Assembly (NCBI GenBank): GCA_002411345.1
Contig: DHSL01000062.1
Location: 45,674-109,673 of the forward strand
Length of the DNA: 64,000 nt
Reading direction: 5' to 3'
Source: Bacteroidales bacterium UBA5287
GTDB lineage: Bacteria > Bacteroidota > Bacteroidia > Bacteroidales > Dysgonomonadaceae
Shown here: positions 1-8,935 of the stretch, one piece after another
Numbering within the stretch: position 1 is the stretch's first letter
How the letters are laid out: each line of letters opens with the position of its first letter
Notes under the pieces: model-generated
The model's input: the letters and a program-made list of their open reading frames with translations, nothing else
Databases searched by the model: none
Told to the model about the DNA's origin: nothing
Translations under genes and position numbers: made by a program

Positions 1-742
1 CGCTTTCTGACATTAATAAATACTCTGAGTAACTTTCGGCTGTATTTGTTTTAAGTGCGGCAATCCACATAATTGAGTCTAATCGGGATCGTACAAGCGG
101 TAAATATGCGCTCTCAGGATAATTTGTCAGGAATGCATCCAATTCTCCAGAATTATCGGAATTTTTTAGACTTTCCCAAATGGAATCTTCTTCTTGTTTA
201 AATATTATCACCTTATTCTCAGCTTCTTCAAAATAGACTCCTCTCGGATATTGATCCATATACGATAGATATGAACTTTTTGAATTCTCTTTTAATGCCA
301 ACTCCCATGTAGATCGTTCAAGATTGCCTTTTTTCACTACTTCTTCATAAATAAAATAAAGCGCTGTAGATATTAACAAGACACTTATTATCCATATTGT
401 TAAACTACCCTTTTTTTTACGCTTTGTTTTATACTCAGTGTTATACCTTGTATTACCATCTTGAATTGATTCATACTGCTCTTCCCCATTCCTCTCAGTC
501 GTACCACTCTTTGCATTAAGCATTCTATTTGATTCTTGAGTTGCGGAATGCTGCTCTTCACAGACCCCCTCAACCATAAGCGACTTAATATCTGATGATT
601 TATCTGCAAACCCATCTCCTCCTGATTCTCGTTTTGAAGGCAATTCAACCTCATAATCGTTTTGGATCTTTGACTTGCAGTCGTGACAGAACAATTCTTC
701 TTCTGACTTATTATTTCCGCACAAAGGACAATATTTAGACAT
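1..742 (-). CDS. Zinc-ribbon single-pass membrane protein (C-terminus cut by window edge)
   Basis: Reading from the ATG at 742 the frame stays open to base 1, giving at least 247 residues, so the gene continues left of the window. The N-terminus has two CxxC pairs (CPLCGN near residue 5 and CHDC near residue 20), a typical zinc-ribbon head. A polar stretch of about 95 residues follows, then a basic KRKKK stop and one membrane segment (LTIWIISVLLISTALYFI) near residue 125. The rest carries diverged repeats of the type Y-x-x-x-x-x-YP-x-G/S-x-Y-x-x-x-A (YMDQYPRGVYFEEA and FLTNYPESAYLPLV). Zinc ribbon plus one membrane helix plus such repeats is common in Bacteroidota proteins of unknown role. 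A TATCTTTG box lies just upstream. The gene is well supported but its function is unknown. Confidence 0.8.
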   Translation of the reverse strand, partial: MSKYCPLCGNNKSEEELFCHDCKSKIQNDYEVELPSKRESGGDGFADKSSDIKSLMVEGVCEEQHSATQESNRMLNAKSGTTERNGEEQYESIQDGNTRYNTEYKTKRKKKGSLTIWIISVLLISTALYFIYEEVVKKGNLERSTWELALKENSKSSYLSYMDQYPRGVYFEEAENKVIIFKQEEDSIWESLKNSDNSGELDAFLTNYPESAYLPLVRSRLDSIMWIAALKTNTAESYSEYLLMSES

Positions 743-772
743 CGATTGATCTATTAAATTGATTGTTACCTG

Positions 773-780
773 CAAAGATA
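773..780 (-). promoter_or_regulatory. Promoter -7 box of the zinc-ribbon gene
   Basis: The minus strand reads TATCTTTG, an exact TAnnTTTG box, about 31 bases before the ATG at 742. Confidence 0.55.
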
Positions 781-853
781 GAAAAATGACGGCTCAAATT
801 GGCATACAAAAAGGACAAAAGAAACCTTTCTATTTTTAGATAATAACATTTTC

Positions 854-2284
854 TCAGTACTTGTTATTCTTAAAAAGAAGCCTATTTTCACGTGCTTCGT
901 CAAGTCGAATAAGTAGACTTTCTCTATTTAAGATTGCTATTTTATCCTTACTTTCAGGGTCAATAAGCTCAAGCATATTCCTAAGATCATCATCTGATAA
1001 CATTTCCATTGTTTTATCAAACGCTTCTTTGTTACCTATTTCAAAACGAACAAAAGCCAATCTGTTTTTAACATCTGGAAAGTTGGGATCAAGTTTGAAT
1101 AATTGTTCAAGATAATCCGCTGCTTCTTCTAATTTACCTAATGAGACACATATAATCGATAGGCGATTTAAAACATTCTCATTATCTTCTGAAAGCAACG
1201 CTGCTTTCATATATGCCTTTTCTGCATCAATATAATTTTCTTCATGAATGGCAAGCTCACCCTCAAGACAATAATAATCATAAGTCTCGCGTTCGGATTC
1301 AGGGATTTGATCAAACAACTCCTTGGCCTTTTCTATCTGTTTTTCAAGAATATACACCCATGCGCGTTTCATCAATATGCCTTTTGAACCTAAATGCGCT
1401 TCTTTCATATTGATAACTTTGAACATCTGATCGTATTCTTTCAAAGCTTCATAACTCACAAGAAGTGAATCATATAGCGACATATCATCGGGAGTTTCTT
1501 TTAAACATTCTTCAAATATAAGAATTGCATCTTCTGCATTTCCATTTAAACACATTGCCAACGCCTTCAATTTTAAAGCGTTCACGTCTCCTTCATTGAT
1601 AGTCAAGGCAAAATCGAATGCATCTACTGCTTTTCCGTACTCTCCACTCATGGAATACAACTTTCCTAGATTTACCCAACTCTCAAAAGAATACGGGTCA
1701 ATATCTAGCAAATGATTGTTGAATTCTATTGCTTTAGGGAAATTACTCAACATTTCATATGCATAAGAAAGATCGTTGAGAACTTCCGTATTATTAGAAT
1801 CTATTTTAAGACTGTCTTCTAAATAAGGTACAGCTTTATCGTATTCATCAACATCATTATATATAAAGCCTATCTCAATATCTATTGTATATAATTGATC
1901 AACCGTTAGTTCCCTTTCAAACAAGTCGTCAATAATTGCTTCTGCCTCATCCTTCATATCAAGATGAATCAGACACTCTATTTTGAGTAATGGTATGTCA
2001 ATATCACCATCATCAGATATAGAATCTATATAATTTAGAGCTTCTTGGAAATATTGCCCGTCGACCAATTCTTTTGCTTTAATTAGCATCAATTGTTGGC
2101 TTCCGGGATGCATAGCAAGTCCTTCTTTAGTAAGATTATCTGCTTCTTCTAGATCACCAATACTAAAATAATACTCTATCAACATTGAGAACTCATCGGC
2201 ATCGAGATACATTTTCTTACCATGAGCACGCATTTGTTCATATTTATTAAGCAGTTCGGATATATCTAATTCATCATCTTCCAT
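854..2284 (-). CDS. Tetratricopeptide-repeat protein
   Basis: This 476-residue protein consists almost wholly of 34-residue helix-turn-helix TPR units. Recognisable units include AVPYLEDSLKIDSNNTEVL, AIEFNNHLLDIDPYSFESW, AVDAFDFALTINEGDVNAL and AADYLEQLFKLDPNFPDV. There is no signal peptide or membrane segment, so it is probably cytoplasmic. It is acidic and ends in a short basic tail. The start lies 30 bases after the glnS stop on the same strand, which suggests one transcript with glnS. TPR arrays of this kind act as protein-binding scaffolds; no partner can be read from the sequence. The family call is certain, the function is not. Confidence 0.88.
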   Translation of the reverse strand: MEDDELDISELLNKYEQMRAHGKKMYLDADEFSMLIEYYFSIGDLEEADNLTKEGLAMHPGSQQLMLIKAKELVDGQYFQEALNYIDSISDDGDIDIPLLKIECLIHLDMKDEAEAIIDDLFERELTVDQLYTIDIEIGFIYNDVDEYDKAVPYLEDSLKIDSNNTEVLNDLSYAYEMLSNFPKAIEFNNHLLDIDPYSFESWVNLGKLYSMSGEYGKAVDAFDFALTINEGDVNALKLKALAMCLNGNAEDAILIFEECLKETPDDMSLYDSLLVSYEALKEYDQMFKVINMKEAHLGSKGILMKRAWVYILEKQIEKAKELFDQIPESERETYDYYCLEGELAIHEENYIDAEKAYMKAALLSEDNENVLNRLSIICVSLGKLEEAADYLEQLFKLDPNFPDVKNRLAFVRFEIGNKEAFDKTMEMLSDDDLRNMLELIDPESKDKIAILNRESLLIRLDEARENRLLFKNNKY

Positions 2285-2314
2285 TCCATCTCTAAATTAA
2301 TTGTATGCGCATGC

Positions 2315-4003
2315 TTACTTCTTCCAAGAATCTTTTAGTGCCACTGTACGATTAAATACCAGGTGATCAGGAGTAGAATCATTATCAACATTAAAATATC
2401 CTACACGCTGAAACTGAAAATTATCGAGGGGCTTAACATCTTTCAGGTAAGCTTCTAATTTACAATTCTTTTTCACAATAAGCGAATTGGGATTCAACAA
2501 TGATCTAAAATCTGTATCTTTTTCACCAGAAGGATCTTCAACCATAAAAAGACGATCGTAAAGTCGTACTTCTGCATCTATACTATGCGCTGCTGACACC
2601 CAGTGAATTGTACCTTTAACTTTTCGATTAGCTTCGGGCATACCACTCATTGTTTGTGGATCGAATTCTGCATAAACTTCAACGACATTACCTTGGTCAT
2701 CCTTTTTGCATCCTGTACACTTAACGATATACGCATTCTTCAAACGGACCTCTTTACCTGGGGTTAGTCGGAAATATTTCTTTGGAGCCTCTTCCATGAA
2801 GTCATCTCGTTCGATCCATAACTCACGACTAAACATTACTTTACGGCTACCCATTGATTCATCTTCAGGATTGTTAACCGCATCTACCTCCTCCACTTTT
2901 CCTTCGGGATAGTTAGTGAGGATCAGCTTAATGGGATCAATAACACCCGAAACACGCATCGTCTTTTTGTTAAGGTCCTCTCGAATGCTATGTTCCAGTA
3001 AAGAAACATCGATCATTCCATCATATTTAGTATAGCCGATATTATTAATAAAATAGCGGATCGATTCAGGAGTATATCCTCTGCGACGCAATCCACAAAT
3101 AGTAGGCATTCGAGGATCATCCCAGCCCGACACCAATTTTTCCTGTACAAGTTGCAATAATTTTCGTTTGCTCATCATTGTATAAGTCATGTTCAAACGA
3201 TTAAACTCGTACTGATTAGGACGATAATCGCTGTCGGCCAGCTGATCGATAAACCAGTCATACAGAGGTCGATGCACCACAAACTCTAAAGTACAAAGTG
3301 AATGTGTAACCCCCTCAAAATAGTCAGATTGTCCATGAGCAAAATCATACATAGGATAAGCCTTCCATTTAGTACCCGTTCTATGGTGAGGAATATGAAT
3401 AACCCTATAAATAATTGGATCTCTGAAGTGCATGTTTGAAGAAGCCATGTCTATTTTTGCACGCAACACCATTCTACCCTCTTCAATTTCTCCAGTATTC
3501 ATTTTCTGAAAAAGTTCAAGAGTCTCCTCTATCGGTCGGTCACGAAATGGGCTATTTACACCAGGTTGAGTAGGCGTACCTTTTTGTTTTGCTATTTCTT
3601 CGGCCGATTGTTCATCCACATAAGCCTTACCCTCTTTGATAAGTTTTACAGCAAAGTCCCAAAGCTGATCAAAATAATCAGAAGCATAAAACACGTTTTC
3701 CCAATGAAAGCCCAGCCATTTTATGTCCTCCATAATAGAGTCAACATATTCAACATCTTCTTTTACCGGGTTTGTATCATCAAATCGAAGATTACAGATT
3801 CCGTTATAGTTATCAGCGATACCAAAATCCAAACAAATAGCTTTGGCATGACCGATATGTAAATATCCATTAGGTTCCGGTGGGAATCGTGTTTGCACAC
3901 GTCCATCATTCTTACCATCACGCAAATCTTTTTCAACAATCTGCTCTATGAAATTGAGACTTTTCTTGTTCTCTTCGATATTCAGGTTCTCTGTTTCCGA
4001 CAT
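2315..4003 (-). CDS. glnS: Glutaminyl-tRNA synthetase
   Basis: Charges tRNA-Gln with glutamine in the cytoplasm. The class I signature HIGH appears in PPEPNGYLHIGHAKA (HIGH near residue 49) and the KMSKS loop as MMSKR. The C-terminal beta-barrel anticodon domain is present, and the length of 562 residues fits the family (E. coli GlnRS is 554). I start at the ATG at 4003 (MSETENLN). An in-frame ATG at 4036 would add 11 residues, but it sits in the loop of a leader hairpin, and an AAAGGAG sequence lies between the two starts, serving only the inner one. The presence of GlnRS means Gln-tRNA need not be made through a transamidase. A TPR gene follows in the same direction. Confidence 0.96.
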   Translation of the reverse strand: MSETENLNIEENKKSLNFIEQIVEKDLRDGKNDGRVQTRFPPEPNGYLHIGHAKAICLDFGIADNYNGICNLRFDDTNPVKEDVEYVDSIMEDIKWLGFHWENVFYASDYFDQLWDFAVKLIKEGKAYVDEQSAEEIAKQKGTPTQPGVNSPFRDRPIEETLELFQKMNTGEIEEGRMVLRAKIDMASSNMHFRDPIIYRVIHIPHHRTGTKWKAYPMYDFAHGQSDYFEGVTHSLCTLEFVVHRPLYDWFIDQLADSDYRPNQYEFNRLNMTYTMMSKRKLLQLVQEKLVSGWDDPRMPTICGLRRRGYTPESIRYFINNIGYTKYDGMIDVSLLEHSIREDLNKKTMRVSGVIDPIKLILTNYPEGKVEEVDAVNNPEDESMGSRKVMFSRELWIERDDFMEEAPKKYFRLTPGKEVRLKNAYIVKCTGCKKDDQGNVVEVYAEFDPQTMSGMPEANRKVKGTIHWVSAAHSIDAEVRLYDRLFMVEDPSGEKDTDFRSLLNPNSLIVKKNCKLEAYLKDVKPLDNFQFQRVGYFNVDNDSTPDHLVFNRTVALKDSWKK

Positions 4004-4022
4004 AATATTTATTAATTGAACT

Positions 4023-4054
4023 CCTTTCAATACCATTTATAAACTATTGAAAGG
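4023..4054 (-). promoter_or_regulatory. Perfect 10-bp hairpin in the glnS leader, overlapping the ribosome-binding region
   Basis: The mRNA reads CCTTTCAATA, a 12-base loop, then TATTGAAAGG. All 10 pairs match. The 3' arm supplies the AAAGG of the purine run AAAGGAG that precedes the glnS start, so folding would hide it. The hairpin lies between the TATTTTTG box (4067-4074) and the start codon, so it should be transcribed. Confidence 0.5.
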
Positions 4055-4066
4055 ATAAGCTTGTTA

Positions 4067-4074
4067 CAAAAATA
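4067..4074 (-). promoter_or_regulatory. Promoter -7 box of glnS
   Basis: The minus strand reads TATTTTTG, an exact TAnnTTTG box. Initiation about 7 bases downstream would give a leader of roughly 57 bases that includes the hairpin at 4023-4054. Confidence 0.6.
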
Positions 4075-4109
4075 TTAAAAATAGTTTATGCAATAGAATC
4101 TTTTTCAAA

Positions 4110-5126
4110 TTAAATTGACACCCTTGCATATGGTGTCACTTCAGGGCCACAAAACTCTTTATCGATGTATTTGAAGTATCCCGTAATGGCAACCATTGCC
4201 GCGTTATCAGTTGTATATGAGAACTTTGGGATATGAATTTTCCAACCATATTTACGACTATACGTTTCAAAAGCCTCGCGTAATCCCGAGTTAGCCGAAA
4301 CCCCACCTGCCACTGCCACCTCTTTAATATTCAAGTCTTTAGCAGCGAGATATAATTTATTCATCAATACATCAATGATTGTTTTCTGTAAAGAAGCGCA
4401 TAAGTCCTCCTTATTCAAATTAATAAAATCAGCATCATTCTTCAGTTCATCTCTAAGAAAATAGAGGAACGATGTTTTTAATCCACTGAAACTGTAATCA
4501 TATCCAGCAACATGCGGTTTATTAAATTTGAATCTATCAGGATCACCCAGTTTAGCCAATCTATCTACAACAGGTCCACCAGGATATCCTAAGTCCATGA
4601 CTTTAGCACACTTATCGAATGCCTCACCAGCCGCATCATCTATTGTTTGTCCGATAATTTGCATATCATTATAGTCTTTCACCAAAATGATCTGCGAATT
4701 ACCTCCAGAAACCAGTAGACATAAAAACGGGAACGAAGGTTGATTCATATCCGATTCGTCCTCTTTGATAAAGTGAGCCAGGACATGCGCCTGCAAGTGA
4801 TTCACCTCTATCATTGGGATGTTAAGCGCAGATGAAAACCCCTTTGCGAAAGAAGTCCCCACGAGCAACGACCCTAGTAATCCCGGTCCCCTAGTGAAAG
4901 CCACTGCCGACAGTTCCTCTTTCGAGATGCCCGCTTGTTTAAGAGCATCATGCACTACAGGAATTATATTTTGTTGATGGGCGCGTGAAGCCAATTCCGG
5001 GACGACGCCTCCATAACGTTCGTGGACAGCCTGTCCCGCCACCACATTAGAACATATGACCCCATCACGGATTATTGCAGCCGATGTGTCATCACACGAA
5101 GACTCTATACCTAAAATAGTTATCAT
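4110..5126 (-). CDS. tsaD: tRNA N6-threonylcarbamoyladenosine transferase TsaD
   Basis: Transfers the threonylcarbamoyl group to A37 of ANN-decoding tRNAs, together with TsaB and TsaE. It is an ASKHA-fold protein with the opening ILGIESSCDDT, the metal-binding histidines in ASRAHQQN and NHLQAHVLAH, and the VSGGNSQI and AGGVSANSGLR segments. Its 338 residues match the family length. The ATG at 5126 (MITILGIES) aligns with usual TsaD starts; an ATG two codons upstream at 5132 is also possible. A TATCTTTG box at 5145-5152 implies a very short leader. The gene to its right (5171-6814) runs in the same direction but appears to be a separate unit. Confidence 0.96.
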   Translation of the reverse strand: MITILGIESSCDDTSAAIIRDGVICSNVVAGQAVHERYGGVVPELASRAHQQNIIPVVHDALKQAGISKEELSAVAFTRGPGLLGSLLVGTSFAKGFSSALNIPMIEVNHLQAHVLAHFIKEDESDMNQPSFPFLCLLVSGGNSQIILVKDYNDMQIIGQTIDDAAGEAFDKCAKVMDLGYPGGPVVDRLAKLGDPDRFKFNKPHVAGYDYSFSGLKTSFLYFLRDELKNDADFINLNKEDLCASLQKTIIDVLMNKLYLAAKDLNIKEVAVAGGVSANSGLREAFETYSRKYGWKIHIPKFSYTTDNAAMVAITGYFKYIDKEFCGPEVTPYARVSI

Positions 5127-5144
5127 TGTCAATAATTGAAGTTA

Positions 5145-5152
5145 CAAAGATA
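5145..5152 (-). promoter_or_regulatory. Promoter -7 box of tsaD
   Basis: The minus strand reads TATCTTTG, an exact TAnnTTTG box, 18 bases before the chosen tsaD start. Confidence 0.55.
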
Positions 5153-5170
5153 ATATAAAAATGTGAGCAG

Positions 5171-6814
5171 TTAAAGAGTAACATCGAAACGTATGTTACC
5201 AAGAATAGCATAAGGATTTTCCCTATATGTAAAACGATGCACATATTCAATTCGGAAAAGTCCAAGAATATTAGTAATTCCAATAGCCCCTTCCAGATAA
5301 GAAACGTCCCCCATCGGCATTGAAGTTTCAGGGAATGCCAAAAGGCCGTTATCAGTCGTAGGATAATTCTTATCAGATAGATGACTACTAATTCCCCTTA
5401 ATGTAACCACCTCTTTTATGCCAAGTTTATCAATCAAAGGCACTTTAGAGAAAAGGAAATTCTCACCAACGAAAGTCGCCCGTACGCCAAAGAGTTGATC
5501 CGCGGGGAATTCCATTATTGGAGAGAGATAAAACCGATTATTCTCAATCAAGTAGAATGACCTTTGATTAGGGTAGATCAATAAAGGAAACGGCACCTGA
5601 TTCCATACCCGTTGCGCATCAGCAACCATATCAAGTCTCCCTGCATTTCCAAGGATAAAACGCTTTTGTACAGATAAATCCGTACGATGATATTTCACCG
5701 TACCCCCCAGAAAACCATTCATTCCAACCAGATGTGATAAAATCAATACCGGTTTATTTAAAGAAAGCGATTTACGTTTGCGTCCATTTTGCTCATAATC
5801 CTCATCAAAAGAATAGCGTAACTGAAGCCCCACATTACTTTCACGAAGACGCGTAATGTTGGTTGGTTCACCAAGCTTTGTCATTCGGTTGAAAGTCAAT
5901 CCAGCTACCGGAGTCATATCAGAAGACCTGACCCAAACCATATAAGCAAGTCCCGACAGCGATTCCCTTTCATAATTCATTTCAGCGAACCGACGATAAA
6001 CCATTGCGTTTTTTGAACGATTATACGTAAAAAGAAGCAAGTCGTTAGGCATTCTTGGAGACATTTCCCCATAAGCATAGATATCGTTTTCTAAGATCAA
6101 ATTAATATTATTCTGTGGAAACTCACCCGAATAGTACTGTCTCTTATTTAGAGAGTAAGTCGCCTCGCCCCGATATTTGAACCTTTGATCATCCAATCCG
6201 TATGCAATATACCCTTTCAAGAACAAATGCGGAGAGAACCTTGAATTTGTCGCCACTCCCGCTCTCAAACGAAATCCCTCTACCGGATTGATAGAAGGGA
6301 TATTTTGTAAAGGACCAAAATCAAATTTATTCGATTCAGGATTGCCAAGAGGCACCCAATTTTTCTTGATTATGTTGATTAAATTTCCAAAAGAATTCCT
6401 TTCAGAAACACCAGTTTCCGAATTCCCATCTGTCGAAATATTTGTAAGAGAATCGTTGCTTGTGAAACTAATTCCAGATAATTCTTGAGCAATAGAAGAT
6501 GAATGATTTGAAAGCCGGTCGTTATTTGTATAACCTATTCTGGATGTTCCTTGAGCATCAGAAGCTGAATTTTCGTTTAGACGGTTGTCGTTTGTGAAAC
6601 CTGTGCCGGACGTTTCTTGCGTTTCAGAAACTGAATTAGTTATTATGGAATTATCCTTAACCAGATCAGCATTAGATATATTTTGAGCTTCCGCAGTTAA
6701 AGTATTGGTCAAGGAATTACTGCTTGCGGATTGATTTACAACCCCTTGAGCATTAATTCCTCCAACCAAAACATAGCAATAAGCAATTGTTAACAATAAC
6801 TTTTTTAAATTCAT
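5171..6814 (-). CDS. Outer-membrane beta-barrel protein, DUF5686-like C-terminus, with a repeat-rich N-terminus
   Basis: A clear signal peptide (cleavage near GGINAQ, residue 23) leads into about 130 residues of Ser/Asn/Thr-rich sequence holding diverged copies of a unit of roughly 25-30 residues; compare SGTGFTNDNRL, SRIGYTNNDRL and SGISFTSNDSL. From about residue 180 the sequence looks like the barrel of DUF5686/Omp85-related Bacteroidota proteins, with alternating strands, many aromatic residues and motifs such as RLRAGVATNSRFSPHLFLKG. Full DUF5686 proteins as I know them are over 800 residues and have a carboxypeptidase-regulatory-like N-domain. Here that part is missing and the low-complexity repeats stand in its place. 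It should sit in the outer membrane; cargo or partner is unknown. Confidence 0.75.
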   Translation of the reverse strand: MNLKKLLLTIAYCYVLVGGINAQGVVNQSASSNSLTNTLTAEAQNISNADLVKDNSIITNSVSETQETSGTGFTNDNRLNENSASDAQGTSRIGYTNNDRLSNHSSSIAQELSGISFTSNDSLTNISTDGNSETGVSERNSFGNLINIIKKNWVPLGNPESNKFDFGPLQNIPSINPVEGFRLRAGVATNSRFSPHLFLKGYIAYGLDDQRFKYRGEATYSLNKRQYYSGEFPQNNINLILENDIYAYGEMSPRMPNDLLLFTYNRSKNAMVYRRFAEMNYERESLSGLAYMVWVRSSDMTPVAGLTFNRMTKLGEPTNITRLRESNVGLQLRYSFDEDYEQNGRKRKSLSLNKPVLILSHLVGMNGFLGGTVKYHRTDLSVQKRFILGNAGRLDMVADAQRVWNQVPFPLLIYPNQRSFYLIENNRFYLSPIMEFPADQLFGVRATFVGENFLFSKVPLIDKLGIKEVVTLRGISSHLSDKNYPTTDNGLLAFPETSMPMGDVSYLEGAIGITNILGLFRIEYVHRFTYRENPYAILGNIRFDVTL

Positions 6815-6832
6815 CAGAAATTAGAATTCGAC

Positions 6833-8512
6833 TTATAATTTACGATATCTAACCCTTTTTGGTTCCACATTACCCAGTCTCATTTTTTTATTCTCTTCAT
6901 ACTCACTGTATGAACCCTCAAAGTAGAAAACCTCCGAATCACCTTCGAAAGCAAGGATATGTGTACAAATTCTATCCAAGAACCAACGGTCGTGTGAAAT
7001 TACCACAGCACATCCAGCGAAGTTTTCAAGTCCCTCCTCCAAAGCACGTAAAGTATTCACATCAATATCGTTAGTCGGCTCATCGAGCAACAGCACGTTC
7101 GCTTCAGACTTCAAAGTAAGCGCCAGGTGCAAACGATTTCGTTCCCCACCCGATAAAACACCCGTAAGTTTTTCCTGATCGGCCCCTGTAAAGTTAAATC
7201 TTGCAAGATAAGCACGAGAATTTATTTCTTTACCGCCAACTCTAATAAACTCCAAACCACCTGATACCACCTGATAAACAGTCTTTTCCGGATCTATAGA
7301 CGTATGCGCCTGATCCACATAAGCCGTAACCACTGTTTCTCCGATCTCAAAAGTACCTTTGTCCGGTGTTTCCAGTCCCTGTATCAGTCGGAACAACGTA
7401 GTTTTTCCCGCCCCATTCGGTCCGATTACCCCTACGATTCCGTTAGGAGGTAACATAAAATTCAAGTTATCATATAGCAGTTTATCTCCATAAGCCTTTG
7501 CAACCCCAATAGCCTCAATCACCTTATTTCCGAGTCGCGGTCCATTAGGGATAAAAATCTCCAACTTCTCTTCTCTTTCTTTTTGGTCCTGATTCAGCAA
7601 CTGTTCATACGAGTTCAAGCGAGCCTTTCCTTTAGCCTGTCGCGCTTTGGGAGCCATTCTGATCCATTCAAGTTCATGCTCCAGCGTTTTGCGACGTTTG
7701 CTAACCTGCTTTTCCTCCATCTCCATGCGTTTAGTCTTTTGTTCCAGCCACGAAGTATAATTCCCTCTATAAGGAATTCCTTCTCCGCGATCCAGTTCAA
7801 GAATCCAACCAGCAACATGATCAAGGAAATATCGGTCGTGCGTGATACAAATCACCGTACCCTTATACTGTTGCAAGTGCTGTTCAAGCCAGTCGATTGA
7901 TTCAGCATCAAGGTGGTTAGTCGGCTCATCAAGTAAAAGCACATCAGGCTCTTGTAATAGAAGACGACAAAGCGCCACTCGACGTCTTTCTCCTCCCGAA
8001 AGCTCATTAATAGGTTGATCCACAGGAGGACAACGCAAAGCATCCATAGCCCTATCCAATCTATTATCGATAGTCCATGCATCCGCCGCATCCAATTTAT
8101 CCTGCAATTCCGCCTGTCTCGCAAAGAGTTGATTCATCTTCTCTTCGTCCTCATAATATTCAGGCAGACCAAATTTATTATTTATCTCCTCATATTCATT
8201 CAAGAGGTCCATAATCGGTTGTACCCCTTCACGAACAATATCGATTACTGTTTTATCAGGATCAAGTTTTGGGTCCTGTTCCAGATATCCAACAGAATAA
8301 CTTTTATCTGAAACCACTTCGCCCTGATATTCCTTTTCTATTCCGGCAATAATTTTCAGCAAGGTTGATTTACCCGATCCGTTAAGTCCTATGATTCCAA
8401 TTTTGGCCCCATAGTAAAATGAGATATAGATATCTTTTAACACCTGTTTATGTGGCGGAAAGGTTTTACTCACACCCACCATTGAGAAAATAATTTTCTT
8501 GTCGTCGGACAT
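6833..8512 (-). CDS. ettA: Energy-dependent translational throttle protein EttA (ABC-F ATPase)
   Basis: ABC-F proteins bind the ribosomal E site; EttA gates entry into elongation according to the ATP/ADP ratio. Two complete ATPase cassettes and no membrane part are present. Cassette 1 has GLNGSGKSTLL, LSGGERRRVAL and LLLDEPTNHLD. Cassette 2 has GPNGAGKTTLFRL, LSGGERNRLHLAL and LLLDEPTNDID. A charged linker with EWIRMAPKARQAKGKARL lies between them. Its 559 residues match EttA (555 in E. coli), and the arm and linker pattern favours EttA over Uup or YheS. A TATCTTTG box about 115 bases upstream gives it its own promoter. Confidence 0.95.
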   Translation of the reverse strand: MSDDKKIIFSMVGVSKTFPPHKQVLKDIYISFYYGAKIGIIGLNGSGKSTLLKIIAGIEKEYQGEVVSDKSYSVGYLEQDPKLDPDKTVIDIVREGVQPIMDLLNEYEEINNKFGLPEYYEDEEKMNQLFARQAELQDKLDAADAWTIDNRLDRAMDALRCPPVDQPINELSGGERRRVALCRLLLQEPDVLLLDEPTNHLDAESIDWLEQHLQQYKGTVICITHDRYFLDHVAGWILELDRGEGIPYRGNYTSWLEQKTKRMEMEEKQVSKRRKTLEHELEWIRMAPKARQAKGKARLNSYEQLLNQDQKEREEKLEIFIPNGPRLGNKVIEAIGVAKAYGDKLLYDNLNFMLPPNGIVGVIGPNGAGKTTLFRLIQGLETPDKGTFEIGETVVTAYVDQAHTSIDPEKTVYQVVSGGLEFIRVGGKEINSRAYLARFNFTGADQEKLTGVLSGGERNRLHLALTLKSEANVLLLDEPTNDIDVNTLRALEEGLENFAGCAVVISHDRWFLDRICTHILAFEGDSEVFYFEGSYSEYEENKKMRLGNVEPKRVRYRKL

Positions 8513-8625
8513 ACTTTACAATTTATTTTAATATTATTATAACACAATAAACCCCGAGGAATTATCTTTAATTTAATCTAAAAGCAATAGAAAAATCAAT
8601 CGATTAATCCCCACCAATTTTAATA

Positions 8626-8633
8626 CAAAGATA
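8626..8633 (-). promoter_or_regulatory. Promoter -7 box of ettA
   Basis: The minus strand reads TATCTTTG, an exact TAnnTTTG box, giving a leader of about 105 bases. Confidence 0.55.
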
Positions 8634-8804
8634 TATAAAATGCATGAAATTCAGCAATCCCCATTCTTTGCAAGTTTCAATTACTTTATGAAAAATTAAA
8701 GCAAAGACTTTTCAGCAGCAAAAGTAAGACACACATAAGACTTCAACAATGTTAAATAAAGCCAAAACCCACACCATGCTTCCACTTAAGTCTTATCAAA
8801 GAAT

Positions 8805-8870
8805 AGTGAGAGCATAGTGAGAGCATAGTGAGAGCATAGTGAGAGCATGGTGAGAGGAGCGTGAGAGTCA
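8805..8870. repeat. Tandem 11-bp direct repeats (AGTGAGAGCAT)
   Basis: Four identical AGTGAGAGCAT units run from 8805 to 8848, followed by two decayed units (GGTGAGAGGAG and CGTGAGAGTCA). The period is exactly 11 bases throughout. The array lies between the fucosidase stop and the ettA start. Two other intergenic arrays in the window (23171-23227 and 41502-41551) have the same period with a related unit. Confidence 0.9.
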
Positions 8871-8935
8871 CCTCGGAGCAGGAAAGGAGTTTCAAAGAGT
8901 AAATAATATAAAAAACAATACAATATATGTAAATA

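Larger units (their letters stand above)
8513..8935. other. Intergenic stretch with the ettA promoter and an 11-bp direct-repeat array
   Basis: These 423 bases hold no convincing gene. They contain the ettA -7 box (8626-8633) and an array of 11-bp units (8805-8870). The rest is plain A/T-rich sequence. Confidence 0.6.

Noticed and set aside
400..654. 84-codon open frame on the minus strand
   Set aside because: It overlaps the zinc-ribbon gene (1-742) in another frame of the same strand and has no coherent sequence; the true gene runs off the window edge.
8805..8870. CRISPR array
   Set aside because: Units are 11 bases with no spacers, and there are no cas genes in the window.
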